Assembly (NCBI RefSeq): GCF_004683905.1
Contig: NZ_CP038438.1
Span: 2,604,001 to 2,668,000, forward strand
Length of the DNA: 64,000 nucleotides
Reading direction: 5' to 3'
From: Pseudomonas fluorescens
GTDB lineage: Bacteria > Pseudomonadota > Gammaproteobacteria > Pseudomonadales > Pseudomonadaceae
The notes beneath the pieces were generated by a model, which saw only the letters and a program-made list of their open reading frames with translations, was not told the DNA's origin and searched no databases. The position numbers and the translations under genes are program-made. Below are positions 1-9,424 of the stretch, in pieces. Within the stretch, counting starts at the first letter, position 1; every line of letters begins with the position of its first letter.

Positions 1-119
1 CCACAAAAGCCGAGTCAGGCTGAATGAAGCCAACTGGCCACCCTCGCCACTTTCGCTGCAACCCTCTACCCTGAGTGCATTGGCAGACTTTGATCCGCCG
101 CCTCAGGACACTGAGCCTC

Positions 120-2375
120 ATGTACAAAGATTTGAAGTTTCCGGTGTTGATCGTCCACCGCGACATCAAGGCCGACACGGTCGCCGGTGACCGTATCCGT
201 GGCATCGCCCGGGAGTTGGAGCAGGAAGGTTTCAATATCGTTTCGGCCATCGACTACACCGAAGGGCGGTTGGTGGCCTCCACCCATCATGGTCTGGCGT
301 GCATGCTGATCGCTGCCGAAGACGCCAGCACCAACTCGCATCTACTCCAAAACATGGCTGAACTGATCGGTCTGGCGCGAGTGCGGGCGCCGGATCTGCC
401 GATCTTCGCGCTGGGCGAACAGGTCACTCTGGAAAACGCCCCCGCCGATGCCATGGCCGAGCTCAATCAACTGCGCGGCATTCTCTACCTGTTCGAAGAC
501 ACTGTGCCGTTTCTGGCGCGGCAAGTGGCGCGGGCGGCGCGCAAGTATCTGGACGGTCTGCTGCCGCCGTTTTTCAAGGCGCTGGTGCAGCACACCGCCG
601 ACTCCAACTATTCCTGGCACACCCCCGGGCATGGCGGTGGCGTGGCTTATCACAAGAGTCCGGTGGGGCAGGCGTTTCACCAGTTCTTTGGCGAAAATAC
701 CCTGCGTTCGGACTTGTCGGTATCGGTGCCGGAACTCGGTTCGCTGCTCGATCACACCGGCCCGCTGGCTGAGGCCGAAGAGCGTGCGGCGCGCAACTTC
801 GGCGCCGATCACACGTTTTTCGTGATCAATGGCACCTCGACCGCCAACAAGATCGTCTGGCACTCGATGGTCGGTCGGGATGATCTGGTGCTGGTCGATC
901 GCAACTGCCACAAGTCGGTGCTGCACGCGATCATCATGACCGGCGCGATCCCGCTGTACCTGTGCCCGGAGCGCAATGAGCTGGGGATCATCGGCCCGAT
1001 TCCGCTGAGCGAATTCAGCCGCGAGTCGATCCAGGCCAAGATCGACGCCAGCCCGCTGACCAAAGGCCGGGCGCCGAAAGTCAAACTGGCGGTGGTGACC
1101 AACTCGACCTACGACGGCCTGTGCTACAACGCCGAGCTGATCAAGCAGAGCCTGGGCAACAGCGTCGAAGTGCTGCATTTCGATGAGGCGTGGTACGCCT
1201 ACGCGGCGTTTCACGAGTTCTTCGCCGGGCGTTATGGCATGGCCACCTCGCGCACAGAAGACAGCCCACTCGTGTTCACTACCCATTCCACGCACAAGCT
1301 GCTCGCCGCATTCAGCCAGGCCTCGATGATTCATGTGCAGGACGGCGGCGCGCGGCAACTGGACCGTGACCGTTTCAACGAAGCGTTCATGATGCACATC
1401 TCAACCTCGCCGCAGTACAGCATCATCGCTTCGCTGGATGTGGCCTCGGCCATGATGGAAGGCCCGGCCGGGCGCTCGCTGCTGCAGGAAACCTTCGATG
1501 AGGCGCTGAGTTTTCGCCGGGCGCTGGCCAATCTGCGCCAGCACATTGCGGCGGACGACTGGTGGTTCTCGATCTGGCAGCCGCCCGGCGTCGAAGGCAT
1601 CGACCGGGTGCAGACTGAAGACTGGCTGCTGCAGCCGGACGCCGACTGGCACGGCTTCGGCGAAGTCAGTGACGACTATGTGCTGCTCGACCCGATCAAA
1701 GTGACCCTGGTCATGCCCGGGTTGAACGCCGGTGGCGCGCTGAGCGAGAAGGGCATCCCGGCGGCGGTGGTCAGCAAGTTCCTCTGGGAGCGCGGGCTGG
1801 TGGTGGAGAAGACCGGGCTGTATTCGTTCCTGGTGCTGTTCTCGATGGGCATCACCAAGGGCAAGTGGAGCACGCTGCTCACCGAATTGCTGGAATTCAA
1901 GCGCAGTTACGACGCCAACGTCAGTCTGGCCACTTGCCTGCCTTGCGTGGCGCAGCAAGATACCGCGCGCTATCGCGGCATGGGCCTGCGTGACCTGTGC
2001 GATCAACTGCACGCCTGTTACCGCAGCAACGCCACCGCCAAACATCTGAAGCGCATGTACACGGTACTGCCGGAAATCGCCATGAAGCCGGCCCATGCCT
2101 ATGATCATCTGGTGCGCGGCGAAGTCGAGGCGGTGCCGATCGATGAGCTGGAAGGACGGATCGCGGCGGTGATGCTGGTGCCGTATCCACCGGGAATTCC
2201 GTTGATCATGCCCGGCGAGCGCTTCACCGAGTCGACCCGCTCGATCATCGACTACCTGAAGTTTGCCCGCACGTTCGATAGCAGCTTCCCCGGTTTTGTC
2301 GCTGATGTGCATGGACTGCAACATGAAGACGAGGGCAATGGACGGCAGTACACCGTCGATTGCGTCAAGGAATGA
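120..2375 (+). CDS. ldcA: Lysine/ornithine/arginine decarboxylase (751 aa), LdcA-like
   Basis: This is a PLP-dependent basic amino acid decarboxylase of fold type I. It has an N-terminal wing domain (about residues 1-130), the large PLP domain, and a C-terminal domain. The motif STHKLLAAFSQ holds the PLP lysine at K393, and HTPGHGGG lies near residue 165-172. The 751-aa length equals what I recall for P. aeruginosa LdcA, a lysine decarboxylase making cadaverine; the substrate here is inferred from that resemblance. I chose the ATG at 120 because the family usually starts MYKDLKFPV; an in-frame GTG at 75 would add 15 residues unlike the family. The stop overlaps the ATG of the downstream acetyltransferase (ATGA), so the two are probably co-translated. 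Arginine or ornithine as substrate cannot be excluded. Confidence 0.85.
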   Translation: MYKDLKFPVLIVHRDIKADTVAGDRIRGIARELEQEGFNIVSAIDYTEGRLVASTHHGLACMLIAAEDASTNSHLLQNMAELIGLARVRAPDLPIFALGEQVTLENAPADAMAELNQLRGILYLFEDTVPFLARQVARAARKYLDGLLPPFFKALVQHTADSNYSWHTPGHGGGVAYHKSPVGQAFHQFFGENTLRSDLSVSVPELGSLLDHTGPLAEAEERAARNFGADHTFFVINGTSTANKIVWHSMVGRDDLVLVDRNCHKSVLHAIIMTGAIPLYLCPERNELGIIGPIPLSEFSRESIQAKIDASPLTKGRAPKVKLAVVTNSTYDGLCYNAELIKQSLGNSVEVLHFDEAWYAYAAFHEFFAGRYGMATSRTEDSPLVFTTHSTHKLLAAFSQASMIHVQDGGARQLDRDRFNEAFMMHISTSPQYSIIASLDVASAMMEGPAGRSLLQETFDEALSFRRALANLRQHIAADDWWFSIWQPPGVEGIDRVQTEDWLLQPDADWHGFGEVSDDYVLLDPIKVTLVMPGLNAGGALSEKGIPAAVVSKFLWERGLVVEKTGLYSFLVLFSMGITKGKWSTLLTELLEFKRSYDANVSLATCLPCVAQQDTARYRGMGLRDLCDQLHACYRSNATAKHLKRMYTVLPEIAMKPAHAYDHLVRGEVEAVPIDELEGRIAAVMLVPYPPGIPLIMPGERFTESTRSIIDYLKFARTFDSSFPGFVADVHGLQHEDEGNGRQYTVDCVKE

Positions 2376-3004
2376 GGACTTTTCCGAGTATGCAACCGGT
2401 CATGAATCCGAAATACCCAGGGCTGTCGGTGCGCGTCGCCGACGATGGTTTCGCGGCGTACATCTGGGGCAGCGACTTCAGTTTCGAGGTCGCCGCGTAC
2501 GGTGCCGCCGTCATTGGTCAACCGGTCGAGCGCTGGGCGGTGACGCCGATCGTGCCGTACCGCAAGTGCTATGGCATCGACCCTGAAGAGTTCAGCAGCT
2601 ATCGCGATGCCGCCGACAGCGCGATTTTCATGGCGTATCTCGATGATGAGCCGGTCGGTCATCTGGTGATCAGCACCAACTGGAATGGCTTCGCCCATAT
2701 CGATGAGCTGGCGGTGCACGCACCGGCGCGCCGGCATGGTGTGGCCAAGGCGTTGCTGGATGTCGCGCACTTCTGGAGTCGCAAGAAAAAACTGCCGGGG
2801 ATCATGCTCGAAACCCAGAACAACAACCTCGGCGCCTGTCGTTTGTATGAGCGTTGTGGCTACGAGATTGGCGGTATCGACCATTTGCGTTATCGCGGGA
2901 TTGATCCGAACACTGCGGAAATTGCGCTGTTCTGGTACCGGCTGTTCGATAACCCGCTGGAAAACCCGCTCAGCTCGCCAGCATCGCCTCGGCTTGTTCC
3001 GTGA
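2372..3004 (+). CDS. GNAT-family N-acetyltransferase (210 aa)
   Basis: This is a probable acetyl-CoA-dependent N-acetyltransferase. The GNAT core lies in the second half: a strand with FAHIDELAVH, then the acetyl-CoA loop ARRHGVAKALLD (R-x-x-G-x-A form), then ETQNNNLGACRLYERCGYE, which is typical of motif B. The substrate is unknown. The ATG at 2372 overlaps the decarboxylase stop, suggesting translational coupling and perhaps a role on the same amines, but that is inference. Later in-frame ATGs at 2390 and 2402 are possible starts, since no clear ribosome site decides between them. The last 35 bases overlap the 3' end of the convergent LysR gene. Confidence 0.8.
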   Translation: MRTFPSMQPVMNPKYPGLSVRVADDGFAAYIWGSDFSFEVAAYGAAVIGQPVERWAVTPIVPYRKCYGIDPEEFSSYRDAADSAIFMAYLDDEPVGHLVISTNWNGFAHIDELAVHAPARRHGVAKALLDVAHFWSRKKKLPGIMLETQNNNLGACRLYERCGYEIGGIDHLRYRGIDPNTAEIALFWYRLFDNPLENPLSSPASPRLVP

Positions 3005-3863
3005 CGATCGTCAGCAGGGTCTGAATCGCTGTCGGCGTGGCGCTGTGTCGGTAGGTCAGGGCATACAGGCTGATCGGCACCGCCGGTGACAACGGGCAGA
3101 CATCCAGTCCGCTCGTCCGCGCGCCGAGGGCGGTGAATGGGTCGACGATGGCCAGGCCTTCGCCGGCCTCGACCATGCTGCGCATCATCTGATGGGTTTG
3201 TACTCGGGTCTGGATGCTCGGCGCCGGGCGCAGGGCCTGGAGTTTGTTCTCCAGCGCCGGGCTCAATGGGTCGTGGCCTTCGAGGCCAACCATTGCCTGG
3301 CCAGCCAGATCCTGCAGGGAAATGTATTTCTGCTTCGGTTGCAGCCAGCCGTGGGGCGCGAGCAGTTGCAGCTTGCCGTGGGCCAATGGCTGGCAGTGGA
3401 TGTCGGGGTGTTCCGGATCGTGCAGGCTCAGGCCCAGATCGCTTTCGCGCAGCAGCAGGCTGCGGACGATGTCGCAGGTCGGAGAGCTGAGCAAGCGGCA
3501 AGGAGCGTCGGGCGACCGTCGGCGCAGCAGCGCGATACTTTGCGGCAACAGCTGTTGCGCCAGCGGCGGGGTGCCGATGATGCGCAGGGGCGGGGCGAGG
3601 TATTGCTTGAGGCTGCTGGCCAGACGCTGCACCGGCTCCAGCGCCTGATAGACATGAGCGATTTCCACCTGCAACGCCCGCGCTTCAGGCGTCGATTGCA
3701 GCCGGCCGCGTACGCTGGCGAACAGCATGAACCCCAACTCGCTCTCGGCTTCGCGCAAACGCTCTTCGACCTCGGTCACCGGGAGCTGCAGCCATTCGGC
3801 GGCGGTGCCCAGGTGACCGGTCTGCAAGAGCGCCTGAATCACTTCGATATGACGTAAACGCAT
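2970..3863 (-). CDS. LysR-type transcriptional regulator (297 aa)
   Basis: The N-terminal region (about residues 1-60) has the LysR winged helix-turn-helix layout: MRLRHIEVIQALLQTGHLGTA, then a second helix block ending in ELGFMLF. A ligand-binding periplasmic-protein-like domain follows (about 90-290), with RIIGTPPLAQ at its start. The length is normal for the family. The effector and target are unknown. It is convergent with the decarboxylase and acetyltransferase genes and overlaps the latter by 35 bases, so it is not divergently placed in front of an obvious target, which leaves its regulon open. Confidence 0.88.
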   Translation of the reverse strand: MRLRHIEVIQALLQTGHLGTAAEWLQLPVTEVEERLREAESELGFMLFASVRGRLQSTPEARALQVEIAHVYQALEPVQRLASSLKQYLAPPLRIIGTPPLAQQLLPQSIALLRRRSPDAPCRLLSSPTCDIVRSLLLRESDLGLSLHDPEHPDIHCQPLAHGKLQLLAPHGWLQPKQKYISLQDLAGQAMVGLEGHDPLSPALENKLQALRPAPSIQTRVQTHQMMRSMVEAGEGLAIVDPFTALGARTSGLDVCPLSPAVPISLYALTYRHSATPTAIQTLLTIVTEQAEAMLAS

Positions 3864-3948
3864 GCGTGAAGTCCATGTTCAGCAGGTGGGGTCAGTGGCT
3901 GAATCCTACCCCAAGTCTGCGCATATGACTTCTGCTCATAACGGCCAG

Positions 3949-4179
3949 TTATGACGCGACGGTTGTCTCAGGCTCACGGGTCAGGGTGATACCTGACTGA
4001 ACCAGGAGAAACTCGGTGTCACTGACTTTGTTGACGCGATCGCCAATGGCCAGTTTGTAAATCGGCTCCGAGCCAGTGGAACCGTCTGCCGACGGGGTGG
4101 ATTCCTGGAACTCATGCACGGAATAAACGCGGCCTTCCGCATCTCTTGCATGGAACTGACCGACGAGTACTGCTGCCAT
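3949..4179 (-). CDS. Small conserved-looking hypothetical protein (76 aa)
   Basis: I do not recognise this protein. It begins MAAVLVGQFHARDAEGRVYSV and looks like a small all-beta soluble protein with no signal peptide, membrane segment or cysteine. A good ribosome-binding site (AGAGG) stands just upstream on the minus strand, and codon use is typical of the surrounding genome, so it is probably real. It is divergent from the FMN reductase gene across a gap that carries a palindrome at 4241-4258. Confidence 0.6.
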   Translation of the reverse strand: MAAVLVGQFHARDAEGRVYSVHEFQESTPSADGSTGSEPIYKLAIGDRVNKVSDTEFLLVQSGITLTREPETTVAS

Positions 4180-4240
4180 CTGCTTAGAACCTCTGGAGAT
4201 AAAACGCTTGATTTGCGGCTTGGTAGACCGTCATCAAGCC

Positions 4241-4258
4241 CTGTAAGTTTTCCTACAG
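4241..4258. promoter_or_regulatory. Imperfect palindrome CTGTAAG-N4-CCTACAG between divergent genes
   Basis: Two 7-base arms (CTGTAAG and CCTACAG, one mismatch) flank TTTT. It lies about 60 bases upstream of the minus-strand start at 4179 and about 105 upstream of the ATG at 4363, a position suited to an operator or a hairpin. The binding protein, if any, is unknown. Confidence 0.25.
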
Positions 4259-4362
4259 GAAAAAAATAATCAGCGCGCATGAATTTCCCTTGCTCGCTGG
4301 TGAAACTGTCATCGAATCATCTATAACTACTGGCTCTTCCCACCGACAGTCGAGAGTCTTCC

Positions 4363-4920
4363 ATGAGCAATGTCTACAACGTCGCTGTAGTCGTCGGCAG
4401 CCTGCGCAAAGCATCGATCAACCGCAAAGTCGCGCTGGCGCTGGCCCAACTGGCACCGGCGAACCTCAAACTGAAGATTGTCGAGATTGGCGACCTGCCA
4501 CTCTATAACGAAGACATCGACGGCGATTCACCGCCGGCAGCCTACAGCACTTTCCGCCAGGAAGTCGGTTCTTCCGACGCGGTGCTGTTCGTCACCCCGG
4601 AATATAACCGCTCGGTGCCGGCGCCTTTGAAGAATGCGATTGACGTGGGTTCACGGCCGTATGGCAAAGCCGTCTGGAGCGGCAAACCGGGTGCGGTGAT
4701 CAGCGTGTCGCCGGGGGCGATCGGCGGTTTTGGCGCCAACCAGCATTTGCGCCAGTCCTTCGTGTTTCTCGATGTGCCGTGCATGCAGCAGCCGGAAGCG
4801 TATCTGGGTGGCGCGGGTTCGGCGTTTGACGAGGCGGGCAAGTTGAGCGAGTCGGTGAAACCGTTCCTGCAGAATTTCATCAATGCGTATGGGAAATTTG
4901 TGGAACAACACAAAAAATAA
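4363..4920 (+). CDS. NADPH-dependent FMN reductase / quinone reductase (185 aa)
   Basis: This is a flavodoxin-fold FMN-binding oxidoreductase of the ChrR/YieF/azoreductase-like family. The phosphate-binding loop GSLRKASIN is at residues 12-20, and PEYNRSVPAPLKNAID around residue 79 is the second family hallmark; a third FMN-contact region is GAIGGFGANQHLR. The likely role is two-electron reduction of quinones, or adventitiously chromate, in the cytosol. ArsB lies downstream, but this protein is shorter than ArsH and I see no reason to call it ArsH. A REPIN separates it from arsB, so the two may not share a transcript. Confidence 0.85.
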   Translation: MSNVYNVAVVVGSLRKASINRKVALALAQLAPANLKLKIVEIGDLPLYNEDIDGDSPPAAYSTFRQEVGSSDAVLFVTPEYNRSVPAPLKNAIDVGSRPYGKAVWSGKPGAVISVSPGAIGGFGANQHLRQSFVFLDVPCMQQPEAYLGGAGSAFDEAGKLSESVKPFLQNFINAYGKFVEQHKK

Positions 4921-4951
4921 TCTGGTCAGAGCTGCGATAAAACAGAGATCC

Positions 4952-5039
4952 TGTGGGAGCGGGCTTGCTCGCGAAAGCGGTGTGTCAGACACAAAGTTGT
5001 CATCTGACACACCGCTTTCGCGAGCAAGCCCGCTCCCAC
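4952..5039. repeat. REPIN: two inverted REP elements
   Basis: The left copy is TGTGGGAGCGGGCTTGCTCG and the right copy is its reverse complement. The sequence between them (AAGCGGTGTGTCAGA and TCTGACACACCGCTTT) is also inverted, so almost the whole element folds into one long hairpin. It is a REPIN of the type common in the P. fluorescens group, mobilised in trans by RAYT transposases. No RAYT gene is in the window. Confidence 0.9.
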
Positions 5040-5080
5040 GTTTGGATCTCCACTCATTGAATAATTGAAGGCTGTCGCGA

Positions 5081-6364
5081 ATGCTCGCTGCGTCACTGAT
5101 CTTCCTGCTGACCATCACCCTTGTCATCTGGCAACCCAAAGGCCTCGGGGTCGGCTGGAGCGCGACGCTCGGCGCCGTGCTGGCACTGATCTTCGGCGTC
5201 GTGCACCTGAGCGATATTCCGCTGGTGTGGCAGATCATCTGGAACGCCACCGGCACCTTCGTTGCGCTGATCATCATCAGCCTGTTGCTCGACGAAGCGG
5301 GGTTCTTCGCCTGGGCTGCGCTGCATGTAGCACGCTGGGGGCGGGGCAGTGGGCGCAAGCTGTTTGCCTTCATGGTGCTGCTCGGCGCGCTGGTGTCGGC
5401 GTTGTTCGCCAATGACGGCGCGGCGCTGATCCTCACGCCGATCGTGATTTCGATGCTGCTGGCGCTGCGCTTTTCCCCGGCGGCGACCTTGGCGTTCGTC
5501 ATGGGCGCCGGCTTCATCGCCGACACCGCGAGCCTGCCGCTGGTGGTGTCGAACCTGGTCAACATCGTTTCGGCGGACTTCTTTCACATCGGCTTCAACC
5601 GCTATGCGGCGGTGATGGTGCCGGTCAACTTCGTCAGCGTGGCCGCGACGCTGGGCGTGCTGATGTGGTTTTTCCGTCGCGACATCCCTAAGGCTTACGA
5701 TCCCGAACAGCTCGAACAGCCGCACACGGCGATCCACGATAAGGCCACGTTCTATGCCGGTTGGGTAGTGCTGGTGATTCTGTTGATCGGCTGCTTCTTC
5801 CTCGAACAGCTGGGCATCCCGATCAGCGCGATCTCGGCGGTCTGCGCGGCGCTGCTGCTGGGGATCGCCGCCCGTGGCCACAAGATTTCCACGCGCAAGG
5901 TGCTCAAAGAGGCGCCGTGGCAGATCGTGATTTTCTCCCTCGGCATGTATCTGGTGGTGTATGGCCTGCGCAATGCCGGGCTGACCGGGTATCTCGCTGG
6001 CTGGCTGGATGTGTTCGCCGGGTACGGCGTATGGGGCGCGGCGCTGGGCACAGGGGTGCTGACCGCGCTGTTGTCGTCGATCATGAACAACTTGCCGACA
6101 GTGCTGATCGGCTTGTTGTCGATCGATGCCAGTCAGGCCAGCGGTGTGATCAAGGAAGCGATGATCTACGCCAACGTGATCGGCAGCGACTTGGGGCCGA
6201 AAATCACCCCGATCGGCAGCCTGGCGACCTTGCTCTGGCTGCATGTGCTGGCGCGCAAGGATATCCGGATTGGTTGGGGCTATTACTTCAAGGTCGGGAT
6301 TGTGCTGACGGTGCCGGTGTTGTTGATTACCTTGGCGGCTTTGGCGTTGCGGTTATCAATCTAG
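5081..6364 (+). CDS. arsB: ArsB-type arsenite/antimonite efflux permease (427 aa)
   Basis: This is an integral membrane transporter of the ArsB/ion-transporter superfamily. About eleven to twelve hydrophobic segments span the whole 427 residues, the usual ArsB length. Family-like signatures include [13 protein letters not shown] near residue 107 and [12 protein letters not shown] in the second half, the two inverted half-site loops. The ribosome-binding site GAAGG lies about nine bases before the ATG. No arsR, arsC or arsH flanks it, so it is an isolated copy. Another anion substrate is possible, because the superfamily also contains organic-anion carriers. Confidence 0.8.
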   Translation: MLAASLIFLLTITLVIWQPKGLGVGWSATLGAVLALIFGVVHLSDIPLVWQIIWNATGTFVALIIISLLLDEAGFFAWAALHVARWGRGSGRKLFAFMVLLGALVSALFANDGAALILTPIVISMLLALRFSPAATLAFVMGAGFIADTASLPLVVSNLVNIVSADFFHIGFNRYAAVMVPVNFVSVAATLGVLMWFFRRDIPKAYDPEQLEQPHTAIHDKATFYAGWVVLVILLIGCFFLEQLGIPISAISAVCAALLLGIAARGHKISTRKVLKEAPWQIVIFSLGMYLVVYGLRNAGLTGYLAGWLDVFAGYGVWGAALGTGVLTALLSSIMNNLPTVLIGLLSIDASQASGVIKEAMIYANVIGSDLGPKITPIGSLATLLWLHVLARKDIRIGWGYYFKVGIVLTVPVLLITLAALALRLSI

Positions 6365-6373
6365 AACGCGTTG

Positions 6374-6476
6374 GCCCCTTCGCGAGCAAGCCCGCTCCCA
6401 CATTTTGAGCAGCATTCCAAATGTAGAAATTGGAATGCCATCCCCTTGTGGGAGCGGGCTTGCTCGCGAAAGGGCC
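6374..6476. repeat. REPIN in the opposite arrangement
   Basis: The two REP copies are inverted relative to the other three elements: the left copy reads TTCGCGAGCAAGCCCGCTCC and the right GGAGCGGGCTTGCTCGCGAA. The spacer has its own perfect 9-bp hairpin (GCATTCCAA ... TTGGAATGC). It lies between the convergent arsB and DUF1853 genes, where the hairpin could act as a transcription barrier. Confidence 0.85.
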
Positions 6477-6496
6477 GGTCCAGGCACTGCAGAAAC

Positions 6497-7447
6497 TCAG
6501 GCCTGCCCCGGCACATTCGGCCAAAGATCCGCCACCAGAAACAACCGCTCCGCCTCTTCCCATTCGCCCCGGGCATTCTCGGTCAGGCGTACCAGCAGTT
6601 GCGCCGGGGCCATCGGTTCCAGGTCGTCCAGCCACATCTGCAGATGTTCAGCGCTCCAGGTCTGATCCGCCGGGTAGTGTGCCGGCGCGAGCCACGCATG
6701 GCGGGGCAGGGGTTGCCAGCGCCCGGCCGGACGCTGGGCGACGAACGCCGGCCAATCCTTCTGATGCAGCCAACTGCCACGCAGGTGCTGCGGATGCGCG
6801 CCTTTCGGTGGTTCGGCCTGACCGGGCCACGGGTACAGCAGATAACCGCCCAGCCACAACTGCGCACTGAACGCCTCGATACCCAGCTTCGCCAGCACCT
6901 CACGGCTTTCCGGGCGCGCCGAGATCGGCAGTTGGTGTTCGGCCAGATGCGCCAGTTTGCGGTCCAGTCGATCATGACAACCCGGCCCCAGCCATTGCGC
7001 CGGGTCGTGGCCGTCGCCTTCCTGCGGGCCGAGGTAGAGCTTGATCGCCAGTTCAAGGTGATGCACGCCGTCGCGGTCGCGCAGCAACATGTCCAGCTCG
7101 CCGAGGGTGTGGCCTTCGCGGCGGATCGGCAGGTTGGCGGCGATCAGTTCGATGCCCGGCGCATGCTGCACCGCAAACTGCCACAACCGTTCGTAATACA
7201 GGCCCAGCCGCCGGGTGCGCGCCTGCGACAGCCAGTGCAGCAAGCCATAACTGTCACGATCAAGTTGCCGCAGCCAGTGCTCCAGGCGCTGCGGATCACT
7301 GACCCAGTCGCTGCCGGCCAGCGGATGGCGCTGCGGCCACGGCGTCGCGGCCAGCATCGGCGGGGCGAGAATCACCCACGCCAGGTCACGCACTTCCGGA
7401 TGGCGTAATTGGTGTGGCAACTGGAGCAGGTCGGGAAACAGGATCAT
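6497..7447 (-). CDS. DUF1853 family protein (316 aa)
   Basis: I recognise this as a DUF1853 protein, a cytosolic family of unknown function. Visible features are a conserved acidic-lysine region [24 protein letters not shown] around residue 116, whose D-x...E-x-K spacing resembles the core of PD-(D/E)xK nucleases. That resemblance is my inference and not an established function. It is divergent from nadK, as I recall it is in P. aeruginosa. There is no signal peptide or membrane segment. Confidence 0.75.
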   Translation of the reverse strand: MILFPDLLQLPHQLRHPEVRDLAWVILAPPMLAATPWPQRHPLAGSDWVSDPQRLEHWLRQLDRDSYGLLHWLSQARTRRLGLYYERLWQFAVQHAPGIELIAANLPIRREGHTLGELDMLLRDRDGVHHLELAIKLYLGPQEGDGHDPAQWLGPGCHDRLDRKLAHLAEHQLPISARPESREVLAKLGIEAFSAQLWLGGYLLYPWPGQAEPPKGAHPQHLRGSWLHQKDWPAFVAQRPAGRWQPLPRHAWLAPAHYPADQTWSAEHLQMWLDDLEPMAPAQLLVRLTENARGEWEEAERLFLVADLWPNVPGQA

Positions 7448-7562
7448 CTTGCGAGCATAGCCTTAAACACGCGCGCACCCTTGAGGCTGAAAGGATTTTG
7501 TCTATCGCGGGCTTTCGCCCATAATCGTGTTTTTCGCGTTTTCGATTGTCCGCAGAGGTCCC

Positions 7563-8453
7563 ATGGAGCAATTTCGTAATATCGGCATCATCGGTCGCCT
7601 GGGCAGTTCCCAGGTGCTGGATACCGTCCGCCGACTGAAACGCTTTCTGCTCGATCGTCACCTGCACGTGATTCTCGAAGACACCATCGCCGAAGTCCTG
7701 CCGGGCCACGGCCTGCAAACCTCGTCGCGCAAGATGCTCGGCGAAGTCTGCGACATGGTCATCGTCGTCGGCGGTGACGGCAGCCTGCTCGGCGCCGCGC
7801 GGGCGCTGGCCAAGCACAATATTCCGGTACTCGGGATCAACCGTGGCAGCCTCGGTTTTCTCACCGACATTCGCCCCGATGAGCTGGAAGTCGAAGTGGC
7901 CAAGGTGCTCGACGGCCATTATCTGGTGGAAAACCGCTTCCTGCTGCAAGCCGAGGTGCGCCGGCATGCCGAGGCCATTGGCCAGGGCGATGCGTTGAAC
8001 GACGTGGTGCTGCACCCGGGCAAATCGACGCGGATGATCGAGTTCGAGCTGTACATCGACGGCCAGTTCGTCTGCAGCCAGAAGGCCGACGGCCTGATCG
8101 TCGCCACGCCGACCGGTTCCACCGCGTACGCGCTGTCCGCCGGTGGCCCGATCATGCATCCCAAGCTCGATGCCATTGTGATCGTGCCGATGTACCCCCA
8201 TATGTTGTCGAGCCGGCCAATTGTGGTCGATGGCAACAGTGAGCTGAAAATCGTCGTGTCGAAAAACATGCAGATCTACCCGCAGGTCTCCTGCGACGGG
8301 CAGAACCACTTCACCTGCGCGCCGGGCGACACCATCACCGTCAGCAAAAAAGCCCAGAAGCTGCGGCTGATTCACCCGCTCGACCACAACTACTACGAAG
8401 TCTGCCGGACCAAGCTCGGCTGGGGCAGCAAGTTGGGTGGTGGAGGCGACTGA
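7563..8453 (+). CDS. nadK: NAD kinase (296 aa)
   Basis: This enzyme phosphorylates NAD to NADP with ATP in the cytosol. The GGDGS catalytic motif is at residues 70-74, and ATPTGSTAYALSAGG marks the NAD-binding domain. The 296-aa length is typical. I chose the ATG at 7563 because AGAGG stands about five bases before it and the family starts MEQFRNIGIIGR; the longer reading from 7527 adds 12 residues of poor quality. It is first in a run of genes with 1- and 4-base overlaps, which implies a coupled operon down to the rhomboid gene and probably on to pepN. Confidence 0.95.
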   Translation: MEQFRNIGIIGRLGSSQVLDTVRRLKRFLLDRHLHVILEDTIAEVLPGHGLQTSSRKMLGEVCDMVIVVGGDGSLLGAARALAKHNIPVLGINRGSLGFLTDIRPDELEVEVAKVLDGHYLVENRFLLQAEVRRHAEAIGQGDALNDVVLHPGKSTRMIEFELYIDGQFVCSQKADGLIVATPTGSTAYALSAGGPIMHPKLDAIVIVPMYPHMLSSRPIVVDGNSELKIVVSKNMQIYPQVSCDGQNHFTCAPGDTITVSKKAQKLRLIHPLDHNYYEVCRTKLGWGSKLGGGGD

Positions 8454-9424
8454 TGCTCGATCCCGCGCGCAGTTATGACTTGATTGGTGACGTGCACGGA
8501 TGCGCCCTGACCCTCGAACACTTGCTTGACCGTCTCGGTTATCACAAGCAGGGCGGGGTCTGGCGGCATCCATCGCGCATGGCCGTGTTCGTCGGCGACA
8601 TCATCGACCGTGGCCCGCGAATCCGCGAGGCACTGCACATCGTCCACGACATGGTCGAGGCCGGGCAGGCGCTGTGCATCATGGGCAACCACGAATTCAA
8701 CGCACTGGGCTGGAGCACGCCGGCGCTGCCGGGCAGCGGCAAGCAGTTCGTCCGTGAGCACACGCCGCGGCACGCGCGCCTGCTGCACGAAACCCTGACC
8801 CAGTTCGAAGACCATCCGGGCGACTGGCATGACTTTCTCAACTGGTTCTACGAACTGCCGCTGGTGGTTGATGCCGGACGCTTCCGTGTGGTGCACGCCT
8901 GTTGGGATGCCAGCCTGATCGAACCATTGCGCGGGCTGTTTCCCGATGCGCGCATCGACGAGCACTTTCTCCAGGCGTCGGCCGTGCCCGGCAGTTTCGC
9001 CTGCACCGTGTTCGACCGCTTGCTGCGCGGCACCGACATGCGCCTGCCGGATGGCTTGACCATGACCAGCGGCGACGGTCTGGTGCGCTCGTTCTTCCGC
9101 ACCAAATTCTGGGAAGACGACCCGAAAACCTACGGCGACATCGTCTTCCAGCCAGATGCGCTGCCGGAGCCGGTGGCGCAGAAACCGCTGACCTCCAGCG
9201 AGAAAAACAACCTGCTGCGCTACGGCATTGACGAGCCCTTGCTGTTCGTCGGCCACTACTGGCGCAGCGGCAAACCGGCGCCGATCCGCCCGAACCTCGC
9301 GTGTCTCGATTACAGCGCGGTGCTCTACGGCAAACTGGTGGCCTATCGTCTGGATCAGGAAACACGTCTGGATCCGCATAAATTTGTCTGGGTCGATGTC
9401 GAGCGGCCGGAGGTGCTGCAATGA
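8453..9424 (+). CDS. Metallophosphoesterase (323 aa), calcineurin-like
   Basis: This is a calcineurin-like phosphoesterase. The three metal-binding blocks are in order: GDVHG at residues 12-16, GDIIDRG at 48-54 and GNHE at 78-81, with later histidines in VVHACWD and VGHYW. The overall form resembles diadenosine tetraphosphatase and serine/threonine protein phosphatases, but the substrate is unknown. It overlaps the nadK stop by one base and the rhomboid start by four, so it is translated with them. A role in nucleotide turnover next to nadK is only a guess. Confidence 0.85.
   Translation: MLDPARSYDLIGDVHGCALTLEHLLDRLGYHKQGGVWRHPSRMAVFVGDIIDRGPRIREALHIVHDMVEAGQALCIMGNHEFNALGWSTPALPGSGKQFVREHTPRHARLLHETLTQFEDHPGDWHDFLNWFYELPLVVDAGRFRVVHACWDASLIEPLRGLFPDARIDEHFLQASAVPGSFACTVFDRLLRGTDMRLPDGLTMTSGDGLVRSFFRTKFWEDDPKTYGDIVFQPDALPEPVAQKPLTSSEKNNLLRYGIDEPLLFVGHYWRSGKPAPIRPNLACLDYSAVLYGKLVAYRLDQETRLDPHKFVWVDVERPEVLQ

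Noticed and set aside
4363..4920. FMN reductase as ArsH because of nearby ArsB
   Set aside because: It is shorter than ArsH, lacks its N-terminal extension, and a REPIN separates it from arsB.
4952..5039. REP palindromes as a CRISPR array or attachment site
   Set aside because: Each is a single inverted pair, not a regular direct repeat with unique spacers, and the same core recurs at four places with coding genes between.
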